Assembly (NCBI GenBank): GCA_035995885.1
Contig: DASYKC010000210.1
Coordinates: 1-64,000 of the forward strand
Reading direction: 5' to 3'
From: Schlegelella_A sp035995885
GTDB taxonomy: Bacteria; Pseudomonadota; Gammaproteobacteria; Burkholderiales; Burkholderiaceae_C
DNA length: 64,000 nt
Shown here: positions 1-8,355 of the stretch, piece after piece
Layout: the number at the start of each line of letters is the position of its first letter
Numbering within the stretch: position 1 is the first letter of the stretch
Notes under the pieces: generated by a model
What the model was told of the DNA's origin: nothing
Database searches by the model: none
The model's input: only the letters and a program-made list of their open reading frames with translations
Translations under genes and position numbers: made by a program

Positions 1-942
1 CTGTGCGCCGGCGTTGTTGGCCGACTCGGGGCCCGCCACGCCCTGGATGGCGCCGCGGCCGAAGGGCACGCGGGGATTTCGGGTCGCTTTCTTCTCGAGC
101 GTGTACGACGCGAACGAGGCCAGCAGGGCGCCGCCGCCCGGCAGCACGCCGAGCACCGAGCCGAGCGCGGTGCCGCGCAGGACCGACGGCCACGCCTCCA
201 TGAAGTCGCGCTTGTTCGGCCAGAGGCCCTTGACCTTGCTCGTGAAGACCTCGCGATGCTCGGCCGGCTGGCCGAGGTTGGAGATGATCTCGCCGAAGCC
301 GAACACGCCCATGGCGATGACGACGAAGCCGATGCCGTCGGTGAGCTGCGGGATGTCGAAGCTGTAGCGCGCCGTGCCGGAGATCACGTCGGTGTTGATC
401 TGCGCCAGCAGCAGGCCGAGGATGATCATCGAGATCGCCTTGAGGAGCGAGCCCGAGGCGAGGACGACGGCGCCGATCAGGCCGAGCACCATCAGAGAGA
501 AATATTCGGCCGGGCCGAACTTGAACGCCAGCTCGGTGAGCGGCGGGGCGAAGGCGGCGATGATGATCGTGCCGACGCAGCCGGCGAAGAACGAGCCGAG
601 CGCGGCGACCGAAAGCGCGGCGCCGGCGCGGCCCTGGCGCGCCATCTGGTAGCCGTCGATGGCGGTCACGACCGACGACGACTCGCCCGGGACGTTGATC
701 AGGATCGCCGTCGTCGAGCCGCCGTACTGGGCGCCGTAGTAGATGCCGGCCAGCATGATCAGCGCCGGCGTCGCGTCGAGCGCATAGGTCGACGGCAGCA
801 GCATCGCGATCGTCGCGACCGGGCCGATGCCGGGCAGCACGCCGATCAGCGTTCCCAGCATGGCACCGAAGAAGGCGTAGCTGAGGTTCTGCAACGTGAA
901 CGCGACGCCGAAGCCGAGGCTGAGGTTGTGGAGGAGATCCAT
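1..942 (-). CDS. tctA: Tripartite tricarboxylate transporter permease TctA (3' end outside window)
   Basis: Large membrane subunit of a TTT-family secondary carboxylate transporter, which works in the inner membrane with TctB and a periplasmic binding protein (TctC). The ATG at 942 gives 314 visible residues before the frame leaves the window; family members are about 500 residues, so the C-terminal part is missing. Family signatures seen are GVLPGIGPVATIAMLLP near residue 35 and YYGAQYGGSTTAILINVPGE near residue 70, followed by repeated hydrophobic helices. tctB lies 40 bp upstream on the same strand, so the two are probably co-transcribed. The substrate cannot be read from the sequence, and no tctC is visible. 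Confidence 0.95.
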   Translation of the reverse strand, partial: MDLLHNLSLGFGVAFTLQNLSYAFFGAMLGTLIGVLPGIGPVATIAMLLPSTYALDATPALIMLAGIYYGAQYGGSTTAILINVPGESSSVVTAIDGYQMARQGRAGAALSVAALGSFFAGCVGTIIIAAFAPPLTELAFKFGPAEYFSLMVLGLIGAVVLASGSLLKAISMIILGLLLAQINTDVISGTARYSFDIPQLTDGIGFVVIAMGVFGFGEIISNLGQPAEHREVFTSKVKGLWPNKRDFMEAWPSVLRGTALGSVLGVLPGGGALLASFASYTLEKKATRNPRVPFGRGAIQGVAGPESANNAGAQ

Positions 943-982
943 GGGAACCGGGGGTGAATGACGAGACGGCGCGGCGCGAGCC

Positions 983-1501
983 TCAGCCGAAGAACCAGGG
1001 CCACATGGGAATCGTCAGCTTCAATCCCCACACGAAGATCGCCCACGAGCCGATGGTCAGGACGACGGCGTTGGCGACGACGCCCTTCCAGTGGAACTCG
1101 TCGCCCGCCAGGCTCGAGATGAGGATCAGCACCGGCACGGTGAGCGCAAGGCCGAGCTTCTCGAGCATCACGCCGAAGACGGCGATGGCGACGACGATGA
1201 CGACCAGCGGCCGCCACGCGAACGCGCCGACCGGGTCGCCGCCTTCGCTCTCGATCGTCAGCGACTTGAAGAGGACGATCGCGCCGAGCAGCGCGAGCAG
1301 GATGCTCAGGCCGAGCGGAAAGTAGCCCGCGCCGGGGTGCGCCGAGAGCTGCGACAGCCGCGCCCAGAGGCCGGCGGCGCACGGATCGTTGGCCGGGCAC
1401 GACGGGCCCATGCTGTAGTTGGTCGCGCCGATCGCGAAGACGACGCCGACGGCGACGAACATCAGACCCGACCAGAAGTCGCGCTCGCTCTTGATCTTCA
1501 C
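983..1501 (-). CDS. tctB: Tripartite tricarboxylate transporter small membrane subunit TctB
   Basis: A 172-residue membrane protein of the TctB family, the small four-helix partner of TctA. The N-terminus has the usual family form, a short charged stretch (MKIKSERDFWSG) followed by a hydrophobic helix. The motif GAGYFPLGLSILLALLGA around residues 55-72 is typical, and two more hydrophobic segments follow in the C-terminal half. It lies directly upstream of tctA and probably opens this operon within the window. The family call is clear; the transported substrate is unknown. Confidence 0.92.
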   Translation of the reverse strand: MKIKSERDFWSGLMFVAVGVVFAIGATNYSMGPSCPANDPCAAGLWARLSQLSAHPGAGYFPLGLSILLALLGAIVLFKSLTIESEGGDPVGAFAWRPLVVIVVAIAVFGVMLEKLGLALTVPVLILISSLAGDEFHWKGVVANAVVLTIGSWAIFVWGLKLTIPMWPWFFG

Positions 1502-1570
1502 GAACCCTCGCTCTCTTGCGCCGAAAGCGGCGATTCTAGGCAGCGGCCCCAGCGGGCCATGTGTGGTTTA

Positions 1571-1588
1571 CACCGAGCGCACTCGGTG
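1571..1588. terminator. Hairpin downstream of the GspE/PilB-like gene
   Basis: A 7-bp perfect inverted repeat, CACCGAG and CTCGGTG with a 4-base loop, lies 9 bp past the stop codon of the minus-strand ATPase gene and in front of tctB. There is no clear T-run, so it may act as a weak terminator or a transcript-end stabiliser. Confidence 0.4.
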
Positions 1589-1596
1589 CGAAGGCG

Positions 1597-3582
1597 CTAT
1601 TCCCAGGCCGGGGTCGCGCGCAGCACTTCGTCGAGCGTGGTCAGGCCTTCGGCGACCTTCATCGCGCCGGCGAGACGCAGCGGCCTGAGGCCGTCCTGCA
1701 GCGCCTGCTGGCGCAGCTTGCCTTCGTCGCAGACGGGCTGGATCGTCGCACGCGCCGCATCGCTCACCGTCAGCAGCTCGAACAGTCCGGCCCGGCCGCG
1801 GTAGCCCGTCATCCGGCATTCGAGGCAGCCGACCGCCTTGTACGGACGCACGCCGCCGTTCAGCCGCCACGGCTTGACGACCTCGTGCAGCGTCTCGCGC
1901 GTGACCTCGGCGTCGGGCGTCTTGCACGCCGGGCAGAGCGTTCGGACCAGGCGCTGCGCGAGCACGCCGATCAGCGTCGAGCCGATCAGGTAGGGCGCGA
2001 CGCCGAGGTCGTTGAGGCGGGTGATCGCCGACGCCGAGTCGTTGGTGTGCAGCGTCGAGAAGACCAGGTGGCCGGTGAGCGACGCCTGGATCGCCATGTC
2101 GGCGGTGGCGAGGTCGCGGATCTCGCCGACCATGATGATGTCCGGGTCCTGGCGCATCAGCGCGCGCAGGCCTTCGGTGAAGCCGAGGTCGATGCCGGTC
2201 TGCACCTGCGTCTGGTTGAACGCCGGCTGGATCATCTCGATCGGGTCCTCGATCGTGCAGACGTTGACCTCGTCGGTGGCGAGCCGGCGCAAGGTCGAGT
2301 AGAGCGTCGTCGTCTTGCCCGAGCCGGTCGGGCCGGTGACGAGGATGATGCCGTGCGGCCGCGCGACCAGGTCTTCCCAGCGCTTGCCGTCGTGGTTGCC
2401 GAAGCCGAGGCTCTCGAGCGTCTTGACCGTGGTGTCGGGATCGAAGATCCGCATCACCATCTTCTCGCCGAACGCCGTCGGCAAGGTCGACAGCCGCATC
2501 TCGACCTCGTCGCCGGCGGGATTGCGAACCTTGATGCGGCCGTCGAGCGGGCGACGCCGCTCGATCACGTCCATCCGGCCGAGCAGCTTGACGCGCGCGA
2601 CCATCGCGCTCATCACGCCGGGCGGCAGCTGATAGACGGTGTGCATGACGCCGTCGATGCGGAAGCGGATGACGCTTCGCTCGCGCCGCGGCTCGAGGTG
2701 GATGTCGGAAGCGCGCTGGTCGAAGGCGTACTGCCAGAGCCAGTCGACGACCTGGATCACGCCCGAGTCGTTGGCGTCGAGCTGCTTGTTGCTCTTGCCG
2801 AGCTCGACCAGCTGCTCGAAGTTGGCGAGCGCCGACGACTCGCCCATCTTGGTCGCGTTGCGAACCGAGCGCGAGAGCGCGTAGAACTCGGTCGTGTAGC
2901 GCGCGATCTCGATCGGGTTGACGATCACCAGCTTGACGTGGCGGCGCGTGTGGGCCTCGATCTCGGGCACCCAGGCGATGTCGAGCGGCTCGCACGTGGC
3001 GATCATCACCTCGGTGACGCCGAAGGTGAGCGGCAACGCGTGGCGCCGCTCGGCGTACTGGATCGACATCACGTCGGCGACGCGGCCGACGTCGACCTTG
3101 AGCGGGTCGACGCGCATGTAGGGCAGCTTGCTGCGCTTGGCCAGCCATTCGGTCAGCGTCTCGGCGTCGAGGACCTTGCCGTCGCCGACTCGCGTCAGCC
3201 CGGCGCTGCCGATCCGCACCAGCGGATGCTGGGCGCTGTTGCCGCCGGCAAAGCGCCGCGCCGTGCGCTCGACGTCGTCGCCGCTGACGATCTTGTCCTC
3301 GCGCAGCCAGGCGAGGACGGTGCGCCACGTGAGCTTGCCCTGCGAGACGACGTTGAGCGAGAGGTCGATCGATTGCAGGCTCGCCGGCCGCGTCGTCGAC
3401 ACCGAACGCTCGAAGGCGCTTTCGCGTTCCGGCGTGCTGTCGCGGGCCACGCTGCCATCGCGTGCCGTGCCGTCGCGAATGGCGCCGGTCTGCGTGCCTA
3501 CCGGTTCGAGCGCACGCGGCACCGCGCGGATTCCGGCCGCGGCCGCTGCCTTGCTGATTTCCGGATCGCTTCTCGTCTTCAT
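1597..3582 (-). CDS. GspE/PilB-family secretion ATPase
   Basis: A 661-residue type II secretion/type IV pilus assembly ATPase. The N-terminal part is low-complexity, then follows a GspE-N-like (MshEN) region around residues 90-230 and the hexameric ATPase core. Seen in order are Walker A GPTGSGKTTTLYSTL, the Asp box IEDPIE, Walker B-type RQDPDIIMVGEIRD and the His box SLTGHLVFSTLHTND. A four-cysteine zinc motif follows (CPAC and CLEC). The ATG at 3582 overlaps the stop of the upstream spermidine-synthase-like gene by 4 bp (ATGA), which fixes the start. The frame is open further upstream, but that part is shadow. No pilin or other secretion genes are near, so which machine it drives is unknown. 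Confidence 0.93.
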   Translation of the reverse strand: MKTRSDPEISKAAAAAGIRAVPRALEPVGTQTGAIRDGTARDGSVARDSTPERESAFERSVSTTRPASLQSIDLSLNVVSQGKLTWRTVLAWLREDKIVSGDDVERTARRFAGGNSAQHPLVRIGSAGLTRVGDGKVLDAETLTEWLAKRSKLPYMRVDPLKVDVGRVADVMSIQYAERRHALPLTFGVTEVMIATCEPLDIAWVPEIEAHTRRHVKLVIVNPIEIARYTTEFYALSRSVRNATKMGESSALANFEQLVELGKSNKQLDANDSGVIQVVDWLWQYAFDQRASDIHLEPRRERSVIRFRIDGVMHTVYQLPPGVMSAMVARVKLLGRMDVIERRRPLDGRIKVRNPAGDEVEMRLSTLPTAFGEKMVMRIFDPDTTVKTLESLGFGNHDGKRWEDLVARPHGIILVTGPTGSGKTTTLYSTLRRLATDEVNVCTIEDPIEMIQPAFNQTQVQTGIDLGFTEGLRALMRQDPDIIMVGEIRDLATADMAIQASLTGHLVFSTLHTNDSASAITRLNDLGVAPYLIGSTLIGVLAQRLVRTLCPACKTPDAEVTRETLHEVVKPWRLNGGVRPYKAVGCLECRMTGYRGRAGLFELLTVSDAARATIQPVCDEGKLRQQALQDGLRPLRLAGAMKVAEGLTTLDEVLRATPAWE

Positions 3583-4367
3583 GCGGAGGGCGGTTGGGTC
3601 GGCATGGCCGAAGAGGCCACCGGGCGCATCATGCGCAGCCACTTCCGGGCCGGAAGCTGCCAGCGAGTTTCGATGTTTTCGGCACGCCGGGCAAGCTCGT
3701 CCCGGGCCGGTAACGTGACATGCTTCATCGCCAGCACGACGGTGTTGCCTTCTTTCGTCGGCTGAACGCTCAGGACGTGCGCGCTGCCGAACGCGGCGGC
3801 GATGCGGCCGATGCTGGTCTCGAAGCTGGCGTTGTGGCCGAACAGGTTGACGGTCATCGCGCCGCCGTCGGCGAGGAGCGCGAAGCACGATCGATAGAAC
3901 GCGGCGCTGTCGAGGACCGGGCTTGCCGCCTCGTGGTCGTAGAGATCGACGCAGAGCACGTCGACCGTGCCGTGCCGCTGCTCGTCGTCGACGAAGCGTT
4001 GCGCGTCCATCTCGAGGACCTCGAACCCCGGCGCCGCCGCGGGCAGCCTGAACCAGTGCCGGCAAGCGCCGATCACGCGCGGATTGAGCTCGACCGCGGT
4101 CGTCCGCATCTTCAGCCGCTTGCTGCAGAAGCGCGTGATCGCGCCGGCGCCGAGGCCGAGCTGGACGGCGCTCGCGCCGGCGAGCGACCTGGCATCGATC
4201 GCCAGCATCCAGACCATCATCCGGCGCACGTACTCGAGCTCGATGACGAGCGGCTCGTCGATCCGCATCGCGCCCTGGACCCACGGCGTGCCGAGGTGCA
4301 GGTAGCGAACGCCGGCCGACTCCGAGATCGTCACCTCGGGCAGCTCGTCGCCGGCGCCTTCAGCCAT
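3579..4367 (-). CDS. Spermidine synthase-like methyltransferase-fold protein
   Basis: A 262-residue protein with the Rossmann-type fold of spermidine synthases. Seen are the nucleotide-binding glycine motif AVQLGLGAGAITRFC, the acidic strand end TTAVELNPRV, and VDVLCVDLYDHEAASP, which matches the gate/active-site region. Many such stand-alone proteins in proteobacteria lack proven aminopropyltransferase activity, so polyamine synthesis is not claimed. The ATG at 4367 is preferred because it overlaps the tatD stop by 8 bp; an in-frame ATG at 4439 lies deep inside tatD. It is sandwiched in an overlapping tatD/this gene/ATPase transcription unit. Confidence 0.85.
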   Translation of the reverse strand: MAEGAGDELPEVTISESAGVRYLHLGTPWVQGAMRIDEPLVIELEYVRRMMVWMLAIDARSLAGASAVQLGLGAGAITRFCSKRLKMRTTAVELNPRVIGACRHWFRLPAAAPGFEVLEMDAQRFVDDEQRHGTVDVLCVDLYDHEAASPVLDSAAFYRSCFALLADGGAMTVNLFGHNASFETSIGRIAAAFGSAHVLSVQPTKEGNTVVLAMKHVTLPARDELARRAENIETRWQLPARKWLRMMRPVASSAMPTQPPSA

Positions 4368-5190
4368 CGACAGCGCCGGCGACGAGGCCGGCGAGGCGCG
4401 GCAGCGAGGCGATCGCGTTCGCGCTTGTCGCCGCGGCAAGCGCCTCGGCCGTTTCGCCGCGCAGCGCGGCGAGCTCGGCGCCGATCCGCGCCAGCTCGGC
4501 CGGTTCGTTGCGCATCGTCGCGCCGGCGGCGCGCGCCTCGGCGGTGCGGTAGCGCCACTGCGGCGGGATGTCGGGCGAATCGGTCTCCATCACGATCGCG
4601 CTCTCCGCCACGGCCCGGCCGACGCGACGGATGCGCAGGGCGCGCTCGAACGTCACCGCGCCGCCGAAGCCGAGGCGAAAGCCGAGCTCGACGAAGGCGC
4701 CGGCCTGCTGCTCGCTGCCGTTGAAGGCGTGGGCGAGGCCGCCCGGCACCGGCCGGCGGCGCAGGTGCTTGAGGACGGTGTCGACGGCGCGGCGGACGTG
4801 CAGGAGCACCGGCAGGCCGAACTCGGCGGCGAGGGCGAGCTGCGCCGCGAACATCGTCTCCTGCCGACCGTGGTCGAGACCTGCGATGAAATGGTCGAGG
4901 CCGATCTCGCCAACCGCGACCAGACGCGGGTCGCCGGCGTGGCGCGCGAGCGCGTCGCGCAGGGCCGCCAGGTCGGCGGCGCCGGCGCGGTCGGTGCACA
5001 TCGGATGGATGCCGAGCGCGTAGGCGAGCCGATGCCGGTGGGCGAGCTCGCGCACCTGCTCGAAATTGCCGGCATCGACGGCAGGAATGACGATCTGGGC
5101 GACACCGGCGGCGCGGGCCCGCGCGACGACCTCGTCGCGATCGGCATCGAATTCCGCGGCGTCGAGATGGCAATGCGTGTCGATCCACAC
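4360..5190 (-). CDS. tatD: TatD-family metal-dependent deoxyribonuclease
   Basis: A TatD-type TIM-barrel hydrolase of about 276 residues. The metal-ligand motifs are all present: DTHCHLD at the N-terminus, VGEIGLDHF, the histidines in VLLHVRRA and LAHAFNGS, and METDSPDIPP near the C-terminus. Family proteins act as 3'-5' exonucleases in DNA repair and quality control. I chose the GTG at 5190 because it yields the usual family start (M/V)WIDTHCHLD. An in-frame ATG at 5241 would add 17 residues that do not look like family sequence. The downstream gene overlaps by 8 bp. Confidence 0.92.
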   Translation of the reverse strand: MWIDTHCHLDAAEFDADRDEVVARARAAGVAQIVIPAVDAGNFEQVRELAHRHRLAYALGIHPMCTDRAGAADLAALRDALARHAGDPRLVAVGEIGLDHFIAGLDHGRQETMFAAQLALAAEFGLPVLLHVRRAVDTVLKHLRRRPVPGGLAHAFNGSEQQAGAFVELGFRLGFGGAVTFERALRIRRVGRAVAESAIVMETDSPDIPPQWRYRTAEARAAGATMRNEPAELARIGAELAALRGETAEALAAATSANAIASLPRLAGLVAGAVDG

Positions 5191-5339
5191 GGCGTCGATG
5201 ATGCCTGCAGGCGCGCGCCGGCCATCGCTGTGACAGGTCATGGCCGGCGTGCTACCGTATTGACGAAGGCCTGCGGATAGACCGGCGCGCAACTTGCTCG
5301 TCGTACCCGGCGGCCCTTGCCGGCCCCCCGGATGCCCCG

Positions 5340-6266
5340 ATGAAACGAGTCCCGCTGTACAGCCGTTCGCACCGTCCGACCGAGACCGCGGCCGAGCCGG
5401 CGGCGGGCCCGGCCGCGGCCGACGGCGGCGCGGCGGCGGCGCCCGCGCCGCGCCGCTGGGCGGTGCTCGCCCGCCACGAGCGGCGCCTCTGGGCGCTCCT
5501 GATCGTCATCCTCGCGGTCGCCTTCTGGTGGTCGAACCCGACCTTTCGCGCCAAGCCGCCGCTGACCATGGAGCAGATCGATGCCGGCATCCGCCAGTCG
5601 ATCGAGGACAAGCCGCTCGTCTCGCCCGAGTCGCGCGCCTACGACGCGATCATCCCGTCGGTGGTGCGCGTCGTCGGCCTGATGACCGAGGGCGACGACG
5701 GCACCGACAACAAGGAGAACGGCACCGTCGAGCGCGGCATCGGCACCGGCGTCGTCATCATCGACAACGGCACGATCCTGACCAACCTGCACGTCGTCAG
5801 CGGCGCCAAGAAGGTCCGCGTCACGTTCTTCGACGGCTCCGAATCCGACGCCGTCGTCCTCAGCACGCAGCCCGAGAACGACCTCGCCGTCCTGCGCGCC
5901 AAGACCATCCCCGACGACCTCGAGGCGGCGACGATGCGCTCGACCGCCGACCTCGCCTCGGGCGACCACGTCCTCGCGGTCGGCTTCCCGTTCGGCATCG
6001 GCCCGTCGGCGTCGGCCGGCGTCGTCTCGGGCCTGAAGCGCCAGTTCAAGTCGCCCGAAGGGCAGCAGACCCTCACCAACCTGATCCAGTTCGACGCCGC
6101 TGCCAACCCCGGCAATTCCGGCGGCCCGCTGGTGACGATGGACGGCGAGGTGGTCGGCATCGTCACCGCGATCCTGAACCCGAACCGCCAGCGCGTCTTC
6201 ATCGGCATCGGCTTCGCCGTGCCGATCGAGAACGCCGCCGCGGCGGCGGGAATGCCGCCGTTCTGA
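5340..6266 (+). CDS. Membrane-anchored trypsin-like (HtrA-type) serine protease without PDZ domain
   Basis: A 308-residue S1C protease. A proline/alanine-rich cytoplasmic head is followed by one transmembrane segment at about residues 50-66, so the catalytic domain should face the periplasm. The triad is visible: His in ILTNLHVVSG, Asp in PENDLAVLRA, Ser in AANPGNSGGPLV. The protein ends just after the protease fold, so the PDZ domains that DegP/DegS use for peptide recognition are absent. It lies on the same strand upstream of moxR-DUF58-VWA, with a 93-bp gap that carries an inverted repeat. Its substrate is unknown. Confidence 0.88.
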   Translation: MKRVPLYSRSHRPTETAAEPAAGPAAADGGAAAAPAPRRWAVLARHERRLWALLIVILAVAFWWSNPTFRAKPPLTMEQIDAGIRQSIEDKPLVSPESRAYDAIIPSVVRVVGLMTEGDDGTDNKENGTVERGIGTGVVIIDNGTILTNLHVVSGAKKVRVTFFDGSESDAVVLSTQPENDLAVLRAKTIPDDLEAATMRSTADLASGDHVLAVGFPFGIGPSASAGVVSGLKRQFKSPEGQQTLTNLIQFDAAANPGNSGGPLVTMDGEVVGIVTAILNPNRQRVFIGIGFAVPIENAAAAAGMPPF

Positions 6267-6271
6267 CCTTC

Positions 6272-6341
6272 GTCATCCTGAGCGCGAGCGAAGGATCGCG
6301 TCATCGCACCGGCCGGGATCCTTCACTTCGTTCACGATGAC
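6272..6341. repeat. Imperfect palindromic intergenic repeat
   Basis: Two arms of about 25 bases face each other: the left arm 6272-6297 and the right arm 6317-6341, with about 20 bases between. The arms share GTCATC, TGA, CG and GAAGGATC blocks as reverse complements, with a few mismatches. This resembles the small dispersed palindromes with a GTCATCCTGAG...GAAGGATC core seen between genes in many bacterial genomes. It could form a long stem in mRNA between the protease and moxR. Confidence 0.6.
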
Positions 6342-6359
6342 AACCCTCATGAGCCCACG

Positions 6360-7376
6360 ATGACCGACACCTCTTCCATCCCGGGCGACGCCGCGACGCT
6401 GATGGAGCGCGTCCTCTACGAGGTCAAGCGCGTCGTCGTCGGCCAGGATCACTTCCTCGAGCGCGTCATGGTCGCCGTGCTCGCCCAAGGCCACCTGCTC
6501 GTCGAGGGCGTTCCGGGGCTGGCCAAGACGCTCACCGTCAAGACGCTGGCGCAGACGCTGCGCGGCACCTTCAAGCGGATCCAGTTCACGCCCGACCTCG
6601 TCCCCGCCGACCTGGTCGGCACGCGCATCTTCAATCCGCGCACCGGCGAGTTCTCGACCTCGCTCGGCCCGGTCTTCACCCACCTGCTGCTCGCCGACGA
6701 GATCAACCGCGCCCCGGCCAAGGTGCAGAGCGCGCTGCTCGAGGTGATGCAGGAGCGCCAGGTGACGATCGCCGGCGAGACGCACAAGGTGCCCGAGCCC
6801 TTCCTCGTCATGGCGACGCAGAACCCGATCGAGACCGAGGGCACGTATCCGCTGCCGGAAGCGCAGGTCGACCGCTTCATGATGAAGGTGCTGGTCGACT
6901 ACCCGAGCGAGGAAGAGGAGTTCGTGATCGCCCAGCGCGTCACCGGCCCGCCGGTGACGATGAGCCCGGTCGCCAGCATGGGCCAGCTCGCCGAGCTGCA
7001 GCAGGAATGCCGCAAGGTCTACGTCGATCCGTCGCTGATGCAGTACGCCGTCAAGCTGGTCGCGGCGACGCGCCGGCCCGAGCGCTACGAGCTTCCCGAC
7101 ATCGCCAAGTACCTGACCTTCGGCGCGAGCCCGCGCGCGACCATCGGCCTGATCGAGGGCGCGCGCGCGCTCGCCTTCATGCGCGGCCGCAGCTATGCCC
7201 TGCCGGAGGACATGACCGGCCTGGTCGGCGACGTGCTGCGCCATCGCCTCGTCCTCTCGTACGAGGCGCTCGCCGAGGGCGTCGACGCCGACAGCGTGAT
7301 CCACAAGGTGATGCGCAAGATCCCGGTGCCGGAAAAGCCGCTCGCGCCCGAGTCCAGCGTCCATGGCCGCAGCTGA
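6360..7376 (+). CDS. MoxR-family AAA+ ATPase
   Basis: A 338-residue AAA+ protein of the MoxR family, chaperone-like ATPases that work with VWA-domain proteins to mature or activate envelope or enzyme complexes. Seen are Walker A GVPGLAKTLT (about residues 50-59), Walker B LLLADEINRAP, sensor-1 MATQNPIETEGTYPLPEAQ and the MoxR-type lid region. It overlaps the following DUF58 gene by 14 bp, and the DUF58 gene overlaps the VWA gene by 4 bp. This is the conserved moxR-DUF58-VWA order and implies one transcript. The client complex is not indicated by neighbours. Confidence 0.94.
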   Translation: MTDTSSIPGDAATLMERVLYEVKRVVVGQDHFLERVMVAVLAQGHLLVEGVPGLAKTLTVKTLAQTLRGTFKRIQFTPDLVPADLVGTRIFNPRTGEFSTSLGPVFTHLLLADEINRAPAKVQSALLEVMQERQVTIAGETHKVPEPFLVMATQNPIETEGTYPLPEAQVDRFMMKVLVDYPSEEEEFVIAQRVTGPPVTMSPVASMGQLAELQQECRKVYVDPSLMQYAVKLVAATRRPERYELPDIAKYLTFGASPRATIGLIEGARALAFMRGRSYALPEDMTGLVGDVLRHRLVLSYEALAEGVDADSVIHKVMRKIPVPEKPLAPESSVHGRS

Positions 7377-8355
7377 TCCACCCGCCGCGCTGGTCGACCG
7401 CGACAGCGCCGAGGCGCTGCTCAAGCGGCTCGAGTGGACGGTCCTGCGCCGCCTCGACGGCGTCCTGCAGGGCGACCACCGCACGCTGATGCGCGGCGCC
7501 GGCCTCGACCTCGCCGACCTGCGCGAGTACCAGCACCACGACGACGTCCGTCACATCGACTGGAACGTCACCGCGCGCCTGCAGACGCCGTACGTGCGCC
7601 AGTTCACCGAGGATCGCGAGCTGTCGGCGTGGTTCCTGGTCGACCTCTCGGCGAGCGTCGACTTCGGCTCCGACCGCTTCACCAAGCGCACCGTCGCACG
7701 CGAGTTCGTCGCCGTGCTGGCGCGCCTGCTGACGCGCCACGGCAACCGCGTCGGCGCCCTGCTCTACGGCAACAGCGTCGACACCGTGCTGCCGGCGCGC
7801 GGCGGCCGCGTCCACGTCCTGAACCTCTTGCAGCGGATGGCTGCCCGACCGGCGCAGGCCGCCGCCGGCGCCACCGACCTGCGCGAGCTGCTGCTCGCGG
7901 CGCAGCGCACGGTCAAGCGCCGCTCGACGCTCTTCGTCGTCTCCGATTTCGTCAGCGCGCCGGGCTGGGAGCGCGCCCTCGGCCAGCTGGCGCAGCGCCA
8001 CGAGGTGACGGCGGTGCGATTGTTCGATCCGCTCGAGATGGACCTGCCCGACATCGGACTGGTGACGATGAAGGACGCCGAGACCGGCGAGCAGATCGTC
8101 GTCGACACCCACAACCGGCGCTTCCGCGAGCGCTTCGCCGCCGCCGCCGAGCGGCGCGAGACGACCTTGCGCGAGGCGCTCGCCCGCGCCGGCGTCGACA
8201 CCCTCGAGCTCGGCACCGACGACGACCTCGTCGACGCGGTGCTGCGCTTCGCCGACCTGAAGAAGCAGCGCAGCCGGCTCGCCAACTGGACCGGCCCGGC
8301 GAACCGCTCGATCGCCCACGTGCGGCCCGCCGCGGCCGCCGGGAGCGTGCGATGA
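7363..8355 (+). CDS. DUF58 domain-containing protein
   Basis: A 330-residue DUF58 protein, a degenerate von Willebrand A-like family always found with MoxR. The hallmark motif is seen around residues 45-65 as YQHHDDVRHIDWNVTARL. A WFLVDLSASVDFG strand resembles the VWA metal site but with changed residues. Its start lies inside moxR (14-bp overlap) and its TGA overlaps the next ATG. It probably serves as the middle partner between the ATPase and the membrane VWA protein. Confidence 0.92.
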   Translation: MAAADPPAALVDRDSAEALLKRLEWTVLRRLDGVLQGDHRTLMRGAGLDLADLREYQHHDDVRHIDWNVTARLQTPYVRQFTEDRELSAWFLVDLSASVDFGSDRFTKRTVAREFVAVLARLLTRHGNRVGALLYGNSVDTVLPARGGRVHVLNLLQRMAARPAQAAAGATDLRELLLAAQRTVKRRSTLFVVSDFVSAPGWERALGQLAQRHEVTAVRLFDPLEMDLPDIGLVTMKDAETGEQIVVDTHNRRFRERFAAAAERRETTLREALARAGVDTLELGTDDDLVDAVLRFADLKKQRSRLANWTGPANRSIAHVRPAAAAGSVR

